Shown here: positions 24,616 through 32,822 of the stretch, one piece after another | Layout: every line of letters starts with the position of its first letter | Numbering within the stretch: position 1 is the stretch's first letter | NCBI RefSeq assembly: GCF_016650815.1 | Contig: NZ_JAEKEZ010000029.1 | Coordinates: 434,001 to 498,000 of the forward strand | Source of the DNA: Pseudomonas sp. TH31 | GTDB taxonomy: Bacteria > Pseudomonadota > Gammaproteobacteria > Pseudomonadales > Pseudomonadaceae | Reading direction: 5' to 3' | DNA: 64,000 bases | Position numbers and translations under genes: made by a program | The notes under the pieces: generated by a model | Told to the model about the DNA's origin: nothing | The model's input: only the letters and a program-made list of their open reading frames with translations | Database searches by the model: none

Positions 24616-25253
24616 TCAAGCCTTGTTCGTCACCAACCCCGGCAATGCATGCGCGAGGGCATTGATGGCGAAGCCGATAAACATCACCCCGCACAACCGG
24701 GTGATCAACAGTTCATGGCGTTGATACAAGGTGCGCACCCGCCGCGCACCGACAATGCCAATGAGGATAGCGTACGCCAGCAATCCGCCCACAAAGCTCA
24801 GGGCAATCAGCCACGGCAGCATCGACCAATGGAGCAATTCGGCGCGGCTGGACAACAGCGCGGTGAAGGTCGCCACCGCCACCGGATAGGCTTTCGGATT
24901 GGTCAGGCCAAACAAAATACCGTGCCAGAACGGCTGCCGCGCCGGCCCTTGCGGTGCTTCGGCGCTGCTGCGACGAGCGCGAACCGCGCGCAGGCCGAGC
25001 CAGAACAAATACAGGCCGCTGAGCACGCCCAACACATCGAACGCGGTACTGCCGATTTCCCGGGCGCCGACAATCGCGATCAACGCGGTGCTGCACCAAA
25101 CCACATCCCCGAGCAAATGCCCGCACAAGAACCCCGCCCCCGCGCGCCGACCACGGGCCGCGCCAATCCCGAACACCGCCAGCACGCCCGGCCCGGTGTG
25201 ATGCCGTAGATAAAACCGGAAGCGAGCACGGCCATTAGCAGCGATGGAGTCAT
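24616..25253 (-). CDS. LysE/RhtB-family amino acid exporter, with an apparent one-base deletion
   Basis: Six-helix exporter of about 211 residues. From the ATG at 25253 the sequence reads MTPSLLMAVLASGFIYGITPG, the family N-terminus, then loses frame. Adding one base within 25185-25193 joins it to VLAVFGIGAARGRRAGAGFL and the rest, including FGLTNPKAYPVAVATF. The conserved PGP motif lies exactly at the lesion. The substrate is not predictable from sequence. Confidence 0.8.
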
Positions 25254-25293
25254 GGGGAGTCCTGTTGAAGCGTTTGGGCGAATGGACGCGAGT

Positions 25294-25725
25294 CTATCTC
25301 AGGTTTTCGGGGATCACGTCGAAGAACTTCATTCCGGCATATGGGCGCTGTCGACAGGCTGCCAGGCGTGAGGCCAGGTCACCGACATGGGCTTCAAGCT
25401 TGTGGCCGTCCGGGTCGAGGAAGTAGAACGACGCACCTTCGCTGCGGTTGTCGCGCCATTCCTGAACCTGGGCCGAGCGCAGCTTTTCAACGAACACAGG
25501 GAAGTCCGCCGCACTGACGGTGAACGCGTAATGGGTGTAGTCAGCGGCGGGTTCGGGGTTGCGCAGTGGATCGAGGGCCAGACACAACCACAGACCCGGC
25601 AGCGAGAAATAGGCGCCAGCGTCCCAACTCGCGTCGAGGCGCAGTTGCAGCAAGCCTTGGTAGAACGCCACGCTGCGATTCAGATCGGTGACGACGAGGG
25701 TCAGGTGGTTGAGGCCGGTGAGCAT
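25294..25725 (-). CDS. fosA: FosA-like glutathione transferase (fosfomycin resistance)
   Basis: Vicinal-oxygen-chelate metalloenzyme of 143 residues; FosA opens the fosfomycin epoxide with glutathione. Metal ligands fit: His7 in LNHLTLVV, His in DYTHYAF near 66, and Glu in HKLEAHVGD near 112. RSEGASFYFLDPDGHKLE and CRQRPYAGM are FosA signatures. Chromosomal fosA genes are common in Pseudomonas. It follows the secreted paralog pair in the same orientation. Confidence 0.85.
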   Translation of the reverse strand: MLTGLNHLTLVVTDLNRSVAFYQGLLQLRLDASWDAGAYFSLPGLWLCLALDPLRNPEPAADYTHYAFTVSAADFPVFVEKLRSAQVQEWRDNRSEGASFYFLDPDGHKLEAHVGDLASRLAACRQRPYAGMKFFDVIPENLR

Positions 25726-25729
25726 GTTG

Positions 25730-26458
25730 TCAGTAACCTTTCAGTTCTTCAGGTATGACGTACTGCTTGCCATCGTAGCCCAGCGTGATCTGTATTTTTT
25801 TGAGGTCGGTGGTTTTGTCCCCGCACTCCTCGCCTGACTTGATGCTTTTCATCAGAGTAGTGCTTGTAGTGACGATCAGATCGGCAAAACCGTTATGGCT
25901 GGATTTGCCGATATCGACGGTTCTGCGGATGTCTGTGCCCTGACCAGTGCAGTCGCCCATCCACTCACCCGTGTTCTTGGAAACCACCAAGCCCTCCAGC
26001 ACTGGACGCAGGGTTTCACCTTCGCGCAGATACAGTGCCAGATCGGTTTTGGAGTAAGGCATGGTGCTCGACCGGTGGCCAAAGTCCGAACGCAGGCCAA
26101 AGGCACGAACATCCGGCGCCAGTTTGTATCGCGCCGTATCAATGACCAAGCCTTCAAAACCGATTGCGTCGGAGTTGTAAGCTTCATTCTTGCGGTAAGT
26201 GACTAGTGTCTGGTCGTTGGTGGAGTTGACGATCGACAGTTCCAGATCAAACATTCCGCCATCGTTGACGTCATCGGAGGCAGGCGTAAATGTGGACTTC
26301 GCCGCAATGGTTTGGTCTTTAAACGCTGGCCACACTTTGCAGCGCGCCAGTGAATGCCCATCGAATGGCAGTTCATCGCAAGCGGCTTGAGCCTGGGCCG
26401 TCAGGATTAAAAGGCTGAATGCGAAGATTGAGCCAAGCCATCGAGTATTGGTGGACAT
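25730..26458 (-). CDS. Secreted protein of unknown function, paralog 2
   Basis: Periplasmic or exported protein of 242 residues with a signal peptide ending near AQAQAACDE. It is clearly related to the protein encoded just upstream (26480-27217): both share IDTARYKL, VRAFG or LRAFG, GEWxGxC, and an ending of the YDGKQYVIPEELKGY type, and both have a few conserved Cys suggesting disulfides. AAGGAAG before 26458 selects that start over 26479. I do not recognise a named family. Confidence 0.65.
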   Translation of the reverse strand: MSTNTRWLGSIFAFSLLILTAQAQAACDELPFDGHSLARCKVWPAFKDQTIAAKSTFTPASDDVNDGGMFDLELSIVNSTNDQTLVTYRKNEAYNSDAIGFEGLVIDTARYKLAPDVRAFGLRSDFGHRSSTMPYSKTDLALYLREGETLRPVLEGLVVSKNTGEWMGDCTGQGTDIRRTVDIGKSSHNGFADLIVTTSTTLMKSIKSGEECGDKTTDLKKIQITLGYDGKQYVIPEELKGY

Positions 26459-26479
26459 GTTCTTCCTTGATCGTTTCAT

Positions 26480-27217
26480 CTATTGATAACCCTTGAAGCC
26501 TTCCGGTAGAACGTAGTTTTTGCCGTCATATCGAAGAGTTGTCAGCACCGGCTTGGAAATGATGGAGTTGGAGACACAAGCCTCTCCCTCGCCCTTCCCA
26601 ACCGTGTCCATGGACACCGTTTTGATGATCAAGTCCGCGTATCCATGTGAGCTGGTTTTGCCGATTGCGAGGGTTCGGGTGGTTTCATTGCGCTCACCGG
26701 CGCAATTACCGTCCCATTCACCACTGTACTGATAGGTGATGAGCCGATCCATGACGGGACGCAACTTGTCGCCCTCCTTCACGTAAAGCGAGAGCCACAC
26801 TTCATTCAATGGATTGATACGTGACGAGCTTTTGAACGTGACGGCCACGCCAAAGGCCCGCAGATCGGGTGTCAGTTTGTAGCGAGCCGTATCGATTTGC
26901 AGATCTTGCAAGGCGAACCCGTTTGACTCAAAGGCGGATGCCTGGTGATACGTCGCCAGCGGTTGCGAATCGTCACGCGAAACAACGGCAAGATTGAAAT
27001 CATATTTACCGTCAGGGCCAGAATCACTCGCCGAATATCCCGACTCAAACTGCGACAACGCCGTAATTGTAAGCCCCGGATAAGCCGGCCAGTCCTTGCA
27101 TACTGAATACCCGAAATCCCCATAAAACGGTGGCTTCTCGCAATCGGCAAACGCCTGCGCCGTCATCATCCACCCGCACAACGCCACACAACCTATCCAG
27201 CCAGACTTCAATGTCAT
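26480..27217 (-). CDS. Secreted protein of unknown function, paralog 1
   Basis: Exported protein of 245 residues with a signal peptide (cut near AQAFADCEK). It is the first of a tandem pair and shares motifs DTARYKLTPDLRAFGV, SGEWDGNCAGE and DGKNYVLPEGFKGY with the downstream copy, whose start lies 22 bp after this stop. The pair arose by local duplication. No catalytic signature is evident. Confidence 0.65.
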   Translation of the reverse strand: MTLKSGWIGCVALCGWMMTAQAFADCEKPPFYGDFGYSVCKDWPAYPGLTITALSQFESGYSASDSGPDGKYDFNLAVVSRDDSQPLATYHQASAFESNGFALQDLQIDTARYKLTPDLRAFGVAVTFKSSSRINPLNEVWLSLYVKEGDKLRPVMDRLITYQYSGEWDGNCAGERNETTRTLAIGKTSSHGYADLIIKTVSMDTVGKGEGEACVSNSIISKPVLTTLRYDGKNYVLPEGFKGYQ

Positions 27218-27257
27218 TCCCTGTTCCCTGCGTATTTCAAAAAAACATCTGACGATT

Positions 27258-28169
27258 TCAGGCGCGCACTATCCCCTCCTCAATCCGCCCATTCAACCAA
27301 TTCAACGCCTGATCCCCACCCCGCCGCTTATGCCACGCCAACACAAACGTAAACGATGGAATATGAAATGGCGGCGGAACAACAATCAGCGACTGCTCAT
27401 CAACGCTGCGCAACCCACGCGACGCCACCGTCAGAATCAAATCCGTACCGCTAATAAACTCCGGCGCAACGCTCCAGTGCGGCAGGCTGATGGCCACGCG
27501 ACGGCGTTCGCGCAGGGACGTCAGCGCCCGTTCGATTTCCGGGGTACCGCTGCCGCGCATTTCCAGCAGGACATGGGGGCGGGCCAGGTAGGTTGGCAGG
27601 TCGAGTACGCCGTCGGCGGGCAGGCTGTTGCGGTCGAGCAGGCAGGCGTAGTGCTCGTCGAACAGCGGCGTGCTGCGCAGCTCGTTCGGCAGTTCCGGAA
27701 ACACCCCTGCCGCGACGTCGATATCGCCGTTGAGCACGCCATCGAGCATGCCTTCGCGGCTGGCGTGGCTGATTTGCAGGTCGATGCCCGGCGCTTCCCG
27801 GCGCAAGGTGCGAATCAGCCCCGGCAGAACGATGGCGGCGCCGTAGTCGGACATCGCCAGGCGAAACGTGCGCTTGGCGGTCGCCGGATCGAAGGTGTTC
27901 GGAGCCAACAGTGATTGCACCTGGGCCAGGGCTTCGGTCAGTGGCGCGATCAATTCCATCGCACGCGGGGTCGGTACAAGGCTGGCGCCAGCGCGCACCA
28001 GCAATGGATCACTGAGCAAGTCGCGTAATCGCGCCAACGCATGACTGACCGCCGGCTGACTCAGGTGCAGGCGCTCGGCGGCGCGGGTCACGTGTTGCTC
28101 GCTGAGCAAGGCGTCGAGGATCACCAGCAGGTTGAGGTCGATGCGCCGAAGATCATTCATCTGATGCAT
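27258..28169 (-). CDS. LysR-family transcriptional regulator
   Basis: Regulator of 303 residues. The N-terminal helix-turn-helix reads LNLLVILDALLSEQHVTRAA with ERLHLSQPAVSHALARLR; a periplasmic-binding-like effector domain follows. It is divergent from a small transporter gene 78 bp away, the usual LysR arrangement, so it probably controls that gene and itself. The effector cannot be told from sequence. Confidence 0.88.
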   Translation of the reverse strand: MHQMNDLRRIDLNLLVILDALLSEQHVTRAAERLHLSQPAVSHALARLRDLLSDPLLVRAGASLVPTPRAMELIAPLTEALAQVQSLLAPNTFDPATAKRTFRLAMSDYGAAIVLPGLIRTLRREAPGIDLQISHASREGMLDGVLNGDIDVAAGVFPELPNELRSTPLFDEHYACLLDRNSLPADGVLDLPTYLARPHVLLEMRGSGTPEIERALTSLRERRRVAISLPHWSVAPEFISGTDLILTVASRGLRSVDEQSLIVVPPPFHIPSFTFVLAWHKRRGGDQALNWLNGRIEEGIVRA

Positions 28170-28247
28170 GTTCTACATAGCTATTTGGAATTTAAATTTG
28201 CGCGGCGAATACCCTAGAGTCCAGCAAAACCTGTTGGAGAAAAGATC
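28170..28247. promoter_or_regulatory. Divergent intergenic region of the LysR/DMT pair
   Basis: The 78-bp gap is AT-rich in its middle (ATTTGGAATTTAAATTTG) against a GC-rich background and must hold both promoters and the regulator's site. A ribosome site TTGGAGAAAAG precedes 28248. Confidence 0.5.
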
Positions 28248-28736
28248 ATGAGTACGTTGCATTGGGCCGGCCTGTTAGTGCTGGCGGTGATTGCCGGGGC
28301 GCTCGTGCCGTTTCAGAGCGCGATCAACGCCAACCTCGGGCGCGGGCTGGGGCATCCGTTGTGGGCGACGCTGGCGTCGTTGCTGGTGAGTATTGTGGTG
28401 TTGCTGCCGGTGATGTTGGCGCTGCGTTTGCCGTTACCGTCACTGGCGTTCATCACTAAGGCGCCGCTGTGGATGTGGGCTGGCGGGGCGTTCGGAGTGT
28501 GTTTTATTTCGCTGGCGTTGATGTTGCTGCCCAAGCTTGGGGCTTCGGGGTTTATTGCGTTGGCATTGGCGGGGCAAGTGGTGGCGTCGTTGGTGCTGGA
28601 TCACTTTGGGTTGTTTGGGTTGGTGGAGCGGCAGATGACATTGCCGCGGGTGTTTGGGGCGGTGTTGTTGATGGGTGGCGTTGCGTTGATTCAGTTCAGT
28701 GCGGCGCCGGCCAAGGTTTTGGCTGCGGCGGGTTGA
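28248..28736 (+). CDS. DMT-superfamily transporter, YdcZ/DUF606 type
   Basis: Membrane protein of 162 residues with about five hydrophobic segments. AGALVPFQSAINANLGRGLG near the start is the signature of the YdcZ-type half-size drug/metabolite transporters, which usually act as dimers. Likely under control of the divergent LysR gene. Substrate unknown. Confidence 0.82.
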   Translation: MSTLHWAGLLVLAVIAGALVPFQSAINANLGRGLGHPLWATLASLLVSIVVLLPVMLALRLPLPSLAFITKAPLWMWAGGAFGVCFISLALMLLPKLGASGFIALALAGQVVASLVLDHFGLFGLVERQMTLPRVFGAVLLMGGVALIQFSAAPAKVLAAAG

Positions 28737-28775
28737 GGGATAACTGGTAGTGCGATGGTGAGTTTCAGTCAGTCA

Positions 28776-28867
28776 TCGCGAGCAAGCTCGCTCCCACAGG
28801 GGATTTGCGGTGGATACACAGGATGTGTCCGACACTGATCCACTGTGGGAGCGAGCTTGCTCGCGAT
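28776..28867. repeat. REP pair, GAGCGAGCTTGCTCGCGA family
   Basis: Inverted arms CGCGAGCAAGCTCGCTCCCA and its reverse (ending near 28865) flank a 42-bp spacer between convergent genes. Confidence 0.88.
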
Positions 28868-28880
28868 AGCGGTCCTTCGC

Positions 28881-30029
28881 TTAAAACGCGCTGCGGAAAA
28901 TCTCCTCGATCTGCCGCTGATCCGCCGCTCGCGGGTTGGTCAAGCCACAAGCGTCTTTCAAGGCATTGGTGGCGAGCACCGGGATGTCGTTGAGCTTGGC
29001 GCCGAGGTCACGCAAACCGCCGGGGATCTCCACGTCTCTGGCCAGGCTGCGGATCGCCGCGATGGCCGCTTGCGCGCCCTCCTCCGGGCTGAAGCCGCGA
29101 ATATCGGCGCCCATGGCGAGGGCCACGTCGGTCAGGCGATCGGCGCACACCAGCGCGTTGAAGCTCTGTACGTGAGGCAGCAGCACGGCGTTGCACACAC
29201 CATGTGGCAAGTCGTAGAAACCACCCAACTGGTGGGCCATCGCGTGGACATAACCCAGCGACGCATTGTTGAACGCCATGCCGGCGAGAAACTGTGCATA
29301 CGCCATGTTTTCCCGGGCGGCCATGTCGCTGCCATCGCGCACGGCCAGGCGCAGGTTGTTGCTGACCAGGGTGATGGCTTTCAGCGCGCAGGCGTCAGTG
29401 ATCGGAGTGGCGGCGGTGGAGACGTAGGCTTCGATGGCATGGGTCAACGCGTCCATGCCGGTGGCGGCGGTCAGGCCCTTGGGCATGGCGACCATCAGCG
29501 CCGGGTCGTTGACCGACAGCAGCGGCGTGACGTTGCGGTCGACGATGGCCATTTTCACGTGGCGCGACTCGTCGGTGATGATGCAGAAGCGGGTCATTTC
29601 GCTGGCGGTGCCGGCGGTGGTGTTGATGGCGATCAGCGGCAGTTGCGGCTTCTCGGATTGATCGACGCCTTCATAGTCACGAATTTGCCCGCCGTTGGTC
29701 GCGCACAGGGCGATGCCTTTGGCGCAGTCGTGGGGCGAACCGCCGCCCAGGGACACCACGAAATCACAGCGACTTTCCTTGAGCAGGCCCAGGCCAAGCT
29801 CGACGTTGGCGATGCTCGGGTTCGGCTTGGCGCCGTCGAAAATTACCGAGTCGATATCCTGCATGGCCAGCTTCTCGGCAATCATCGCCGCCACGCCCGC
29901 CTTGGCCAGCCCGGAGTCGGTGACGATCAGCGCCTTGCGAAAACCGTACTTGCGAATCGCGTCCATCGCTTCGTCGAGGCAACCGATGCCCATGATGTTG
30001 ACGGCGGGGATGAAAAACGTGCTGCTCAT
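28881..30029 (-). CDS. yiaY: Iron-containing alcohol dehydrogenase, YiaY-like
   Basis: Group III Fe-dependent alcohol dehydrogenase, 382 residues. The NAD-binding loop is SLGGGSPHDCAKGIAL, and the metal site uses Asp and His residues in MDALTHAIEAY and GYVHAMAHQLGGFYDLPHG. It is closest in type to E. coli YiaY; members act on ethanol, butanol or threonine-like substrates, and pseudomonads have several paralogs, so the substrate is uncertain. It is transcribed alone. Confidence 0.85.
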   Translation of the reverse strand: MSSTFFIPAVNIMGIGCLDEAMDAIRKYGFRKALIVTDSGLAKAGVAAMIAEKLAMQDIDSVIFDGAKPNPSIANVELGLGLLKESRCDFVVSLGGGSPHDCAKGIALCATNGGQIRDYEGVDQSEKPQLPLIAINTTAGTASEMTRFCIITDESRHVKMAIVDRNVTPLLSVNDPALMVAMPKGLTAATGMDALTHAIEAYVSTAATPITDACALKAITLVSNNLRLAVRDGSDMAARENMAYAQFLAGMAFNNASLGYVHAMAHQLGGFYDLPHGVCNAVLLPHVQSFNALVCADRLTDVALAMGADIRGFSPEEGAQAAIAAIRSLARDVEIPGGLRDLGAKLNDIPVLATNALKDACGLTNPRAADQRQIEEIFRSAF

Positions 30030-30188
30030 GAGCGAATCTCCTGCAAGGGGGCCGAATCGACAGCTCCGATTCAGCGGATGCGCACAGGATCGACCGAACA
30101 GTCACGGCGCATGTTGATCTGGCTCAACCCCCGGTCGTGATAAAGTCGCCGCCCATCAGACCTTTTGCTTTTTGAGACGACCAACGCA

Positions 30189-31208
30189 ATGACCGATTTC
30201 CTGGATGTCGACGCCCAACTTGAAGACTGGAACGCCTTGCGCACCAGCGCTTCGTTCAGCGGCCTGCTGCTGGGCAACGGCGCCAGCCGCGCGGTGTGGG
30301 ACGACTTCGGCTATGACTCGCTGTTCGACAACGCGCGCACCGTCGAAGAAAAGCCCTTGAGCCAGTCCGAACTGAGCGTGTTCGACGCCCTGCAAACCCG
30401 CAGTTTCGAGCAGGTGCTCAGCGCGCTGAAAATCACCAGCCGCGTCAACAAGGCCCTGGCCGTCAGCTCCGCCGCGCCGCGCAATCGCTACTACGCGATC
30501 AAGGAAGCGCTGATCAATACCGTGCACGCGGTGCACATCCCATGGCGGCTGGTGGTGCCTTCGACCCTGGCGACGATCAATCAGGAACTGGGCAACTATC
30601 GGACGGTATTCAGCACCAACTACGACTTGCTGAACAACTGGGCGATCCAGCACCAGCCTGATGTGGTCACCGACCTGTTCCACGGCACTGAGCCGAGCTT
30701 CGACTTGAGCGCCAGCGCTACCGACAAGCCGCGTTTGCTTTATCTGCACGGTGGTCTGCACCTGGTCCGTAACCAAGACGGCACTGCGCGCAAATTGATG
30801 TCGACCGAGGGCACGTTGCTCGGCAGTTTCGCGATCAACAACACGATCAAGACGCTGGATGACGTGCCGCTGTTCGTCAACGAAGGGCCGGCCCAGGACA
30901 AACTGAAGACCATTCGCAGCTCGGATTATTTGTCGTTCTGTTATGACCAGTTACTCGGGCATGGCGACGGGTTGTGCATCTTTGGTCATGCGTTGGGCGA
31001 GCAGGACAGCCACATCATCCATGCGTTGCGCCAGGCGAAACCGAAGGTGGTGGCGGTATCGATTTATCCGCGCAGCAAGGCGTTCATCCAGCATCAGAAG
31101 CGGCATTACGCGAAGGTGTTTGAGGGAACGGGGGTTGAGTTGCGGTTTTTTGATTCCAAGACCCATGCGCTGGGTAGTCCGAAGCTTACTGTTCCAGTTG
31201 AGGTTTAG
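30189..31208 (+). CDS. DUF4917 protein with SIR2-like motifs
   Basis: Cytoplasmic protein of 339 residues assigned to DUF4917. Its spaced motifs follow the order of SIR2-like NAD-consuming domains: GLLLGNGAS (25-33), FSTNYD (141-146), LHGG (186-189, with the expected catalytic-type His) and FGHALGEQDSHI (265-276). SIR2-like domains are frequent in bacterial anti-phage effectors, but housekeeping copies also exist. It stands alone, without an adjacent defence partner. The start at 30189 follows the conserved N-terminus; the longer frame adds eight residues. An NADase activity is inference. Confidence 0.75.
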   Translation: MTDFLDVDAQLEDWNALRTSASFSGLLLGNGASRAVWDDFGYDSLFDNARTVEEKPLSQSELSVFDALQTRSFEQVLSALKITSRVNKALAVSSAAPRNRYYAIKEALINTVHAVHIPWRLVVPSTLATINQELGNYRTVFSTNYDLLNNWAIQHQPDVVTDLFHGTEPSFDLSASATDKPRLLYLHGGLHLVRNQDGTARKLMSTEGTLLGSFAINNTIKTLDDVPLFVNEGPAQDKLKTIRSSDYLSFCYDQLLGHGDGLCIFGHALGEQDSHIIHALRQAKPKVVAVSIYPRSKAFIQHQKRHYAKVFEGTGVELRFFDSKTHALGSPKLTVPVEV

Positions 31209-31224
31209 ATCAACAGCAAGATCA

Positions 31225-31299
31225 AAAGATCGCAGCCTTCGGCAGCTCCTACGTGGGAATGCGATCACCTGCAGGAGCTGCCGAAGGCTGCGATCTTTC
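31225..31299. repeat. REP pair, GATCGCAGCCTTCGGCAGC family
   Basis: Arms AAAGATCGCAGCCTTCGGCA and its reverse, between convergent genes. Confidence 0.85.
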
Positions 31300-31308
31300 A
31301 GGATCGAC

Positions 31309-31851
31309 TCATTCTTCGGTGCTATGCACCACCACCAGCAACTGCGCCTGAACCTCCCCCACTGACCGTATCCGATGGGGCTTCTGCGCATTGAAGTGCA
31401 GCGCATCCCCGCGATTGAGCAGCACCCGCTCGTTCATGAAGTCCACCTCCACCTGCCCTTCGTGAACGAATAGAAACTCTTCCCCCAAATGCTCCTTGAA
31501 GGTCTTGTCGGTGAATTCGCTCGGCGGGTAAATGATGAACGGCAGCAGGCTGCGTTCACTGACCTGATGGGCCAGCACCGCGTAACCGGGGCTGTGGTCG
31601 TTGGCGGCCAGGGACTGGCGTTCGTCGCTGCGCACCAAGCTGTAGCTGTCGAGTTTGACGCTGTCTTCGGAGAACAACTCCTCGACCTTCACGTTCAGCG
31701 CCTTGGCCAGTTTCAACGCAGCAGCAATCGACGGTGTGTTCAGCCCGCGCTCGACTTTCGACAGATAACTCTTGGTCATGCCGGACTTTTCGGCCAAGGC
31801 TTCCAGCGTCACGCCAAGTTTTTTCCTGAGTAATTTCAAACGGATAGACAT
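31309..31851 (-). CDS. XRE-family regulator with cupin sensor domain
   Basis: Transcription factor of 180 residues: helix-turn-helix at about 7-60 (LGVTLEALAEKSGMTKSYLS) and a cupin domain from about 105 (FIIYPPSEF, LGEEFLFVHEGQVEV, RGDALHFNAQKPHRI). Such proteins repress small catabolic operons and release on binding the substrate. It is divergent from an aldolase-DapA-like gene pair, with a palindrome between them, so local control is likely. Confidence 0.88.
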   Translation of the reverse strand: MSIRLKLLRKKLGVTLEALAEKSGMTKSYLSKVERGLNTPSIAAALKLAKALNVKVEELFSEDSVKLDSYSLVRSDERQSLAANDHSPGYAVLAHQVSERSLLPFIIYPPSEFTDKTFKEHLGEEFLFVHEGQVEVDFMNERVLLNRGDALHFNAQKPHRIRSVGEVQAQLLVVVHSTEE

Positions 31852-31896
31852 GTAGAGCGATTAATCCATCAAGGAGTCGACGATTTGTCCTTGCCA

Positions 31897-31932
31897 ATGA
31901 CACATTGTGTCATATAGCCTCTTTAGTGTCAT
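31897..31932. promoter_or_regulatory. Palindromic operator of the XRE-cupin regulator
   Basis: ATGACACA and TGTGTCAT form a perfect 8-bp palindrome around one T (31897-31913), and an extra half site AGTGTCAT follows at 31925-31932. It lies 46 bp from the regulator start and about 80-115 bp before the aldolase gene, fitting shared control of both directions. Confidence 0.7.
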
Positions 31933-32010
31933 CTGCATTCACCCATGACCTTGCAAGCAACGAGTGAACGGCAAACCCGACGTCCATTGAACCACCCAAA
32001 GGACACCGAT

Positions 32011-32793
32011 ATGGCCAAGACCTTAGCACTACCCAAAGACCAACTGGTCAAGCAAGCGCTGATCCAGATGCAAAACACCCTGGCGGATAATACGTGGACC
32101 GACCGGCAAAAGCTGGCCCTGACCTGCCGCTTTCTGTTCGAGAACGGTCACGACTCCGGCCTCGCCGGGCAAATCACCGCACGCGGCCCGCAGCCTGGCA
32201 CCTATTACACCCAGCAACTGGGCCTGGGTTTCGATGAAATCACCGCCGGCAATCTGCTGCTGGTCAACGAAGACCTGGAAGTGCTCGAAGGCCACGGCAT
32301 GCCGAACCCGGCCAACCGGTTCCACAGTTGGGTGTATCGCGCCCGGCCTGATGTGAACTGCATCATTCATACGCATCCGACCCATGTGGCCGCGCTGTCG
32401 ATGCTCGAAGTCCCGCTGCAGGTATCGCACATGGACCTGTGCCCGCTCTACGAAGATTGTGCGTTTCTCGAAGCCTGGCCGGGGGTGCCGGTGGGCAATG
32501 AAGAAGGCGAAATCATTGCCGGCGCACTCGGCGACAAACGCGCGATTCTGCTTTCCCACCACGGCCAACTGTCCACTGGCACGAGCATCGAAGAAGCCTG
32601 CGTCATTGCGCAACTGATCGAACGCGCGGCGAAGTTGCAGTTGCTGGCTATGAGCGCCGGGACGATCAAACCGATCTTGCCGGAGCTGGGCCGCGAAGCC
32701 CATGACTGGATTTCCAAACCGAAACGCCACGCCGCCGCCTTCAACTACTACGCTCGGCAGAACCTGCGCCAACACGCCGATTGCCTGAACTGA
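32011..32793 (+). CDS. Class II aldolase/adducin family protein
   Basis: Probable aldolase or decarboxylase of 260 residues in the fuculose-phosphate aldolase fold. Zinc ligands are suggested by IIHTHPTHVAAL and LSHHGQLSTG. The start at 32011 (MAKTLALPKDQLVKQA) was preferred over an upstream in-frame Met. It is followed 29 bp later by a DapA-family gene and is divergent from an XRE-cupin regulator, indicating a short catabolic pathway for an unknown hydroxy- or oxo-acid. Confidence 0.82.
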   Translation: MAKTLALPKDQLVKQALIQMQNTLADNTWTDRQKLALTCRFLFENGHDSGLAGQITARGPQPGTYYTQQLGLGFDEITAGNLLLVNEDLEVLEGHGMPNPANRFHSWVYRARPDVNCIIHTHPTHVAALSMLEVPLQVSHMDLCPLYEDCAFLEAWPGVPVGNEEGEIIAGALGDKRAILLSHHGQLSTGTSIEEACVIAQLIERAAKLQLLAMSAGTIKPILPELGREAHDWISKPKRHAAAFNYYARQNLRQHADCLN

Positions 32794-32822
32794 CCCCACT
32801 CATTTTCAAGAGGAGCGACAGC

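Noticed and set aside
28845..30140. Plus-strand open frame of 431 codons opposite the alcohol dehydrogenase
   Set aside because: Antisense shadow, begins inside a REP element.
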